Of a stretch of 9,089 nucleotides of DNA, positions 5,898-9,089 are shown piece by piece (position 1 is the first letter of the stretch; each line of letters starts with the position of its first letter). The position numbers were made by a program, and so were the translations under genes. Source of the stretch: an uncultured Hymenobacter sp. (GTDB taxonomy: Bacteria > Bacteroidota > Bacteroidia > Cytophagales > Hymenobacteraceae). The notes beneath the pieces are model-generated. The model was not told where the DNA came from. It was given only the letters and a program-made list of their open reading frames with translations, and did not search any database. The stretch spans positions 2,520 through 11,608 of the forward strand of contig CALMOO010000516.1 in the NCBI GenBank assembly GCA_937871705.1. The letters are read 5' to 3'.

Positions 5898-5933
5898 AAA
5901 AAGGCCCCTTCTCCAGCGAGAACGGGCCTTTTT
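5898..5933. terminator. Bidirectional terminator between convergent genes
   Basis: AAAAAGGCCC (5898-5907) pairs with GGGCCTTTTT (5924-5933). After one C/C mismatch, TTCTC (5909-5913) pairs with GAGAA (5918-5922) around a CAGC tetraloop. The stem has a T run on both strands, so it can stop the thioredoxin-fold transcript (28 bp past its stop) and the AsmA transcript (19 bp past its stop). Confidence 0.92.
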
Positions 5934-5952
5934 GGTGAAGATATATACTAGA

Positions 5953-8900
5953 TTACTTCTTGGTTGTGTCGGCGGGTGCCGCTTTTTTCCTACCCCCAAA
6001 CAAGCTGTTGAGGCCCGCGCCGATGGCTTGCTTGGCTTTTTCCTGCGCCTCCAGCTTCTTCTTTTGAATTTCGAGCTGGAGCTTAGCTTGGGCATCTTCC
6101 TGCGATAGCGCGCTGGTTTTCTGCGTGCTATCGGTTTTTGCGCGGTTCTTGGTAGCCAGGTCGAGCAGGGTGTTGGTAAGCTTGGTTTTCACCACATTGG
6201 TCACGATGGTTTTGCCTTGGTCCTTGAGGCTGCCACTGGCCAGCTTCACCACGGGGCTCGTCATGTTGCCGCCGATATTGAGGCCCAAGGTCACGCGGTC
6301 GGTGCCCTGGATGTTTTGCACGCCGGTAAGCTGCGTGAGCTTGCTGCTCAGGGCCGAGCCCAGCTTGCCGGTAGGCGCGTTGATGGCCGTGACGTACGAG
6401 AGCAGGCCGGACAGATTATTCGAGCCGCCGATGGTCATTTTCACGTCGCCCACCGTCAGGTCGAAGGGCTTTACCACGAAGTTGCCATTCACGATTTCGG
6501 CGTTCACCACGCGGTTCAGCACTTGCAGGTTCTTGAGTTCGGGCAGGGTAGTAAGGCTCGAAATCTGCGAGAGCACCGGTGACTGCAACACGCTGGCTTT
6601 CACGATGTCAAACAAACCTTTACCGCTCAAGGTACTCAGCTTCGGAAACATATCCTGGCCCATTTCGCCGCTCACGTTGAAGTTGGTGCCGAATACGCCC
6701 TGCACCGCCGAAGCCAGCGGCACCAGCGCCTTCACGGTGTTAAACGCGCCGAACGCTTTCTGAAAATCGAGGTTCTTGATATTCAGCCCCAGGTCAAACT
6801 TGGGGTGCGCCAGGTTCTGGGTATTGTAGCTGCCCGTAGTGCCAAAGGTGGCACCCAGCGTGTTGAAAGTCAGATTTTGGAGGGTAGCGATTTCGTTCTT
6901 CACCGCCACGGTGCCGGTGGCGTTGGTCAGCTTCAGATTGTCGTAGGTCACGTTATCCACCTTGCTATTGAGCACCAGGTCGAAGAACTTCGGGATGGGT
7001 ACTACCCCATCGGCTTTGGCCGGCGCGGCCTTCACGGCGCCGGGCGTGGCCTTTTCCGTCACGGGGTCCACCATAAACTCGTTCACGTTGAAGTTGTGCG
7101 ACGTCACGTTCATCGTGCCGCGCAGCGGCTGGCCGGGCGTGAAGAGGTAGCCCAGGTAGTTGCTCACCGTGCCGTTGGCCGCAAAGTCGGAGCTGCCGGC
7201 CGTGCCATTGAGGCTCTGAATGGCAATCTGGTTGTTGTTGAACGTGCCCGCGGCGCTGCTGATATTCACGCCCTGCGGCAGCTCTTTGCTCCTGTAGGTC
7301 ACATTTTTAACTTGCACCGAGCCGCTGGCTTTCACGTTTTGGTAGCGGCCGGCTTCCACGTCGGCCATGTTGCCGGCCGCCGCCACGTTGCCACTCACGC
7401 GGCCGGTCACGGTCATGCCTTCGAGCGGGAAAATCTTGGTGATTTTGGTGAGGTCCACGGTGCCTTTCACGTTGGCGTCGAACACCGGCTGGTTGATGTT
7501 ATGGGCCGTGAGGCGGCCGTCGAGCGGCTCGCCTTCGAGCACCATGTGAAACTGCGACAAGTTTACCTGCGTGTCGTTCACCTGGCCGGTCGTGTTCACC
7601 ACGGTACCATTCAGGTTGATATCCTCAATCGGTGCCGGAAACTTATTCGACTTCACGTAGCCGTTGGTCATGCGAATGGCGGCATTCACGACCGGCATCT
7701 GGGTTTTCGAGTACGTGCCCTTGCCCGTGGCATCCACGAAAAATTGGCCGCGCATGTTTAGGCCCGCTACGGGGTACACTTTCAGCGCTTCGGCCAGATT
7801 CACGTTGGCTTTCACGCGGCCATCTACCTTCATCGGGTCGAGGCCGTCGATGGCCACGTTGCCATCTACCGGGTCGCTACCCAGGTCGAGGTGAAACTTC
7901 GACACGTTGACCTTCACGTTATTGGTGAAGCCCGAAGGGTTATCTACCACCATCGCCACGTTGATATTCTTGGCTTCACGCGGCAGGTCGGGGTACTTAA
8001 AGCGGCCGTTAGTTACGGTCAGGTTCAGGCCGTAGCCGGGCATGTGCAGTTGGTTTTGCACGCCCTTGTAGTAGCCATTAAACGCCACTTGCCCACTGGC
8101 ATCGACGTTCTTAAACTTCTCGGTAAACACGCCCGGCACCAGGCTAAGGATGTTCTTAAAGTCGGTTTGCAAGGCTTTAAATGTCACATCATAGGTAATA
8201 TCGGTGGCATTTGGCAGCCCTACGGCGCCCGCAAAGCTGAACGGAAAGTCGTTGAGCTTCACCTGGTTTTCCTTGAAGGTGTACAGGCTCTTGGTCAGGT
8301 CCATGTTCATGGCAATATCGGCGGTTACCTGCTTGTCGGTCAGGTAGTCGAGGCCAGCGTAGTTGGCCGTGAGCTTGCTGATAGTCGTGTTGGAGGTGAG
8401 GTCGAAGATGTTGCGGGCAAAGTCACCCTTGCCGGTGTGGTTCACGCCGCGCGCATCCACGCGCACGGGTATCGTGAGGTCGTCGTAGCGCAGGCGGCCG
8501 TTGGTTATTTCCCAGCCCCGAATGGCGAGGTTTACCTGGCTCGTATCCTGGCCTTTAGACGCGGCCGCCGAGTCCGAAATCATCACGTCCCAGTTGGCGC
8601 GCCCGCTCTTGAGGCGGCGCAACGAGAGGTCGGGCTGCTCCAGCGACACGCTTTTAATGTCAATCTGCTGGCCTTTTATAACCGACATCAAGTCTAATCC
8701 CACGCGCAGGCGAGGTAAGAAAGCCAGTGTGTCGCGGCTAAAGGAATCGACGCCAATCACGCGCAGGTTCCGGATATCGAGCCCCAAATCGGGGAATGTG
8801 CTCAGCAGCGTCACGTCGATATCGGCGGGGTTGTACTGCACCTTGGCCCGCACGCGCTGGGCTATTTGCTTGTCAGCCAGTGCCCGGAGCTTGTCTTTAA

Positions 8901-8976
8901 ACAGGAATGGGGCTAGTGCCGCCGCGGCTACCAGCACCACCAGAAACAGCAGAAAACCAAGCAGGATTTTACGCAT
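5953..8976 (-). CDS. AsmA-family bridge-like membrane protein (1007 aa)
   Basis: This large envelope protein has one N-terminal inner-membrane anchor (MRKILLGFLLFLVVLVAAAA, residues 1-20) and a periplasmic body rich in short beta strands. The AsmA-type start is recognisable in NPADIDVTLLSTFPDLGLDI (49-68) and in IDIKSVSLEQPDLSLRR (105-121). AsmA/TamB proteins are related to eukaryotic VPS13-type lipid bridges and are thought to move phospholipids between membranes; that is family knowledge. Residues about 315-610 contain tandem repeats of about 115 residues. The segment 772-905 (LSGKG, TVGDVKMTIGGS, DRVTLGLNIGG) fits the AsmA C-terminal domain. The tail 955-1007 is a Lys/Gln-rich helix, probably coiled coil, ending in a basic stretch. 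Coding is uninterrupted. A likely promoter lies 29-59 bp upstream, and the gene ends at the shared terminator. It appears monocistronic. Confidence 0.95.
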   Translation of the reverse strand: MRKILLGFLLFLVVLVAAAALAPFLFKDKLRALADKQIAQRVRAKVQYNPADIDVTLLSTFPDLGLDIRNLRVIGVDSFSRDTLAFLPRLRVGLDLMSVIKGQQIDIKSVSLEQPDLSLRRLKSGRANWDVMISDSAAASKGQDTSQVNLAIRGWEITNGRLRYDDLTIPVRVDARGVNHTGKGDFARNIFDLTSNTTISKLTANYAGLDYLTDKQVTADIAMNMDLTKSLYTFKENQVKLNDFPFSFAGAVGLPNATDITYDVTFKALQTDFKNILSLVPGVFTEKFKNVDASGQVAFNGYYKGVQNQLHMPGYGLNLTVTNGRFKYPDLPREAKNINVAMVVDNPSGFTNNVKVNVSKFHLDLGSDPVDGNVAIDGLDPMKVDGRVKANVNLAEALKVYPVAGLNMRGQFFVDATGKGTYSKTQMPVVNAAIRMTNGYVKSNKFPAPIEDINLNGTVVNTTGQVNDTQVNLSQFHMVLEGEPLDGRLTAHNINQPVFDANVKGTVDLTKITKIFPLEGMTVTGRVSGNVAAAGNMADVEAGRYQNVKASGSVQVKNVTYRSKELPQGVNISSAAGTFNNNQIAIQSLNGTAGSSDFAANGTVSNYLGYLFTPGQPLRGTMNVTSHNFNVNEFMVDPVTEKATPGAVKAAPAKADGVVPIPKFFDLVLNSKVDNVTYDNLKLTNATGTVAVKNEIATLQNLTFNTLGATFGTTGSYNTQNLAHPKFDLGLNIKNLDFQKAFGAFNTVKALVPLASAVQGVFGTNFNVSGEMGQDMFPKLSTLSGKGLFDIVKASVLQSPVLSQISSLTTLPELKNLQVLNRVVNAEIVNGNFVVKPFDLTVGDVKMTIGGSNNLSGLLSYVTAINAPTGKLGSALSSKLTQLTGVQNIQGTDRVTLGLNIGGNMTSPVVKLASGSLKDQGKTIVTNVVKTKLTNTLLDLATKNRAKTDSTQKTSALSQEDAQAKLQLEIQKKKLEAQEKAKQAIGAGLNSLFGGRKKAAPADTTKK
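7147..8034 (-). repeat. Tandem ~115-residue protein repeats inside the AsmA gene
   Basis: Residues 315-427 and 428-544 align with an offset of 115-116. TNG at 322 matches TNG at 437, KFHLDLGSDPVDG at 360-372 matches QFHMVLEGEPLDG at 476-487 region, and YPVAGL at 401 matches FPLEGM at 516. A third, partial unit (about 546-610) shares the strand pattern after NVTYRSKELPQ. The units are diverged at DNA level, so this is an old duplication rather than a recent one. Confidence 0.65.
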
Positions 8977-9089
8977 CAGAAAAAGGTAGTAAAGTGGTTT
9001 TAGGCAAAAATAAGCCGCCGCCTACCCCCACCTAACGCGAAAATGAAGCCGAAAGCACCCGAGTGTCGAGTTTTTCTCTGGTAAGGCAT
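8977..9089. other. Window-edge intergenic segment upstream of asmA-like gene
   Basis: Apart from the promoter above, nothing is clearly supported here. All three minus-strand frames are open at the window edge, with stops at 9000-9002, 9032-9034 and about 9024, so the 3' end of a neighbouring minus-strand gene could reach in. None has a recognisable C-terminus. Confidence 0.3.
9005..9035 (-). promoter_or_regulatory. Likely promoter of the AsmA-family gene
   Basis: Read on the minus strand, TATTTTTG (9012-9005) matches the Bacteroidota -7 consensus TAnnTTTG fully. TTAG (9035-9032) sits exactly 19 bp upstream, one base off the -33 TTTG. Transcription would start roughly 20-25 bases before the ATG at 8976. 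The spacer contains a TGGGGGTAGG relative of the repeated G-rich motif. Confidence 0.55.

Noticed and set aside
6994..7014. Near-palindrome around GATGGGTACTACCCCATC within the AsmA gene
   Set aside because: It is short and fully explained by coding sequence, with no sign of regulation.
6805..8697. Long plus-strand open frames (6805-7761 and 7891-8697) opposite the AsmA gene
   Set aside because: Their translations are His/Val/Arg/Gly-rich with no domain pattern, as expected from the mirror of a GC3-biased gene. The minus-strand AsmA frame explains the whole region.
9000..9089. Minus-strand 29-codon frame starting with ATG at the very window edge
   Set aside because: It is basic and runs through the promoter and G-rich motif. 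The ATG at the edge is probably chance, and the segment is too short to judge.
1..9089. Defence, phage, secretion or biosynthetic cluster, CRISPR, tRNA, rRNA or insertion sequence
   Set aside because: I found no marker proteins, direct repeat arrays, cloverleaf-like segments or transposase frames. The genes are housekeeping or common accessory families.

Overview
The window reads as ordinary chromosome from a GC-rich member of the Bacteroidota, most likely Cytophagales / Hymenobacter-like. The grounds are a strong G/C bias at third codon positions, starts mostly without Shine-Dalgarno sequences, TAnnTTTG-type -7 promoter elements, and gene families common in that phylum: a bridge-like AsmA protein, a one-cysteine thioredoxin-fold protein with WCGD, and a lipoprotein with a CC...GDGKC domain. 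The genus is an inference from style and was not tested.

Layout, left to right. A 14-bp inverted repeat (39-79) lies behind a small, easily missed minus-strand ORF of 58 residues (102-278). A class II fumarase (fumC, 414-1817) follows on the plus strand and ends at a hairpin terminator. Next come a RecJ-like DHH phosphoesterase (1885-2964) and an overlapping pair, a GNAT acetyltransferase (3026-3619) and a diacylglycerol/undecaprenol kinase (3603-4028). Then come a small lipoprotein (4092-4553), a DinB-superfamily protein (4613-5104, with its own terminator) and a thioredoxin-fold protein (5261-5869). A bidirectional terminator (5898-5933) separates these from a convergent 1007-residue AsmA-family gene on the minus strand (5953-8976), whose likely promoter is visible at 9005-9035.

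The genes do not form one pathway. fumC is TCA-cycle metabolism, the DHH protein is probably nucleic-acid processing, the kinase and AsmA protein belong to membrane or envelope lipid biology, and DinB and the thioredoxin-fold protein suggest thiol or stress chemistry. Only the GNAT-kinase pair looks translationally coupled. Most other genes are separated by gaps of about 60-160 bp, several of them holding hairpins.

I found no defence island, mobile element, CRISPR, tRNA or rRNA, and no convincing undescribed system. The most unusual signal is at DNA level: the 12-mer CCCTACCCCCCT occurs four times exactly, on both strands and both inside and between genes, with many shorter relatives. In places it appears to dictate codon choice.
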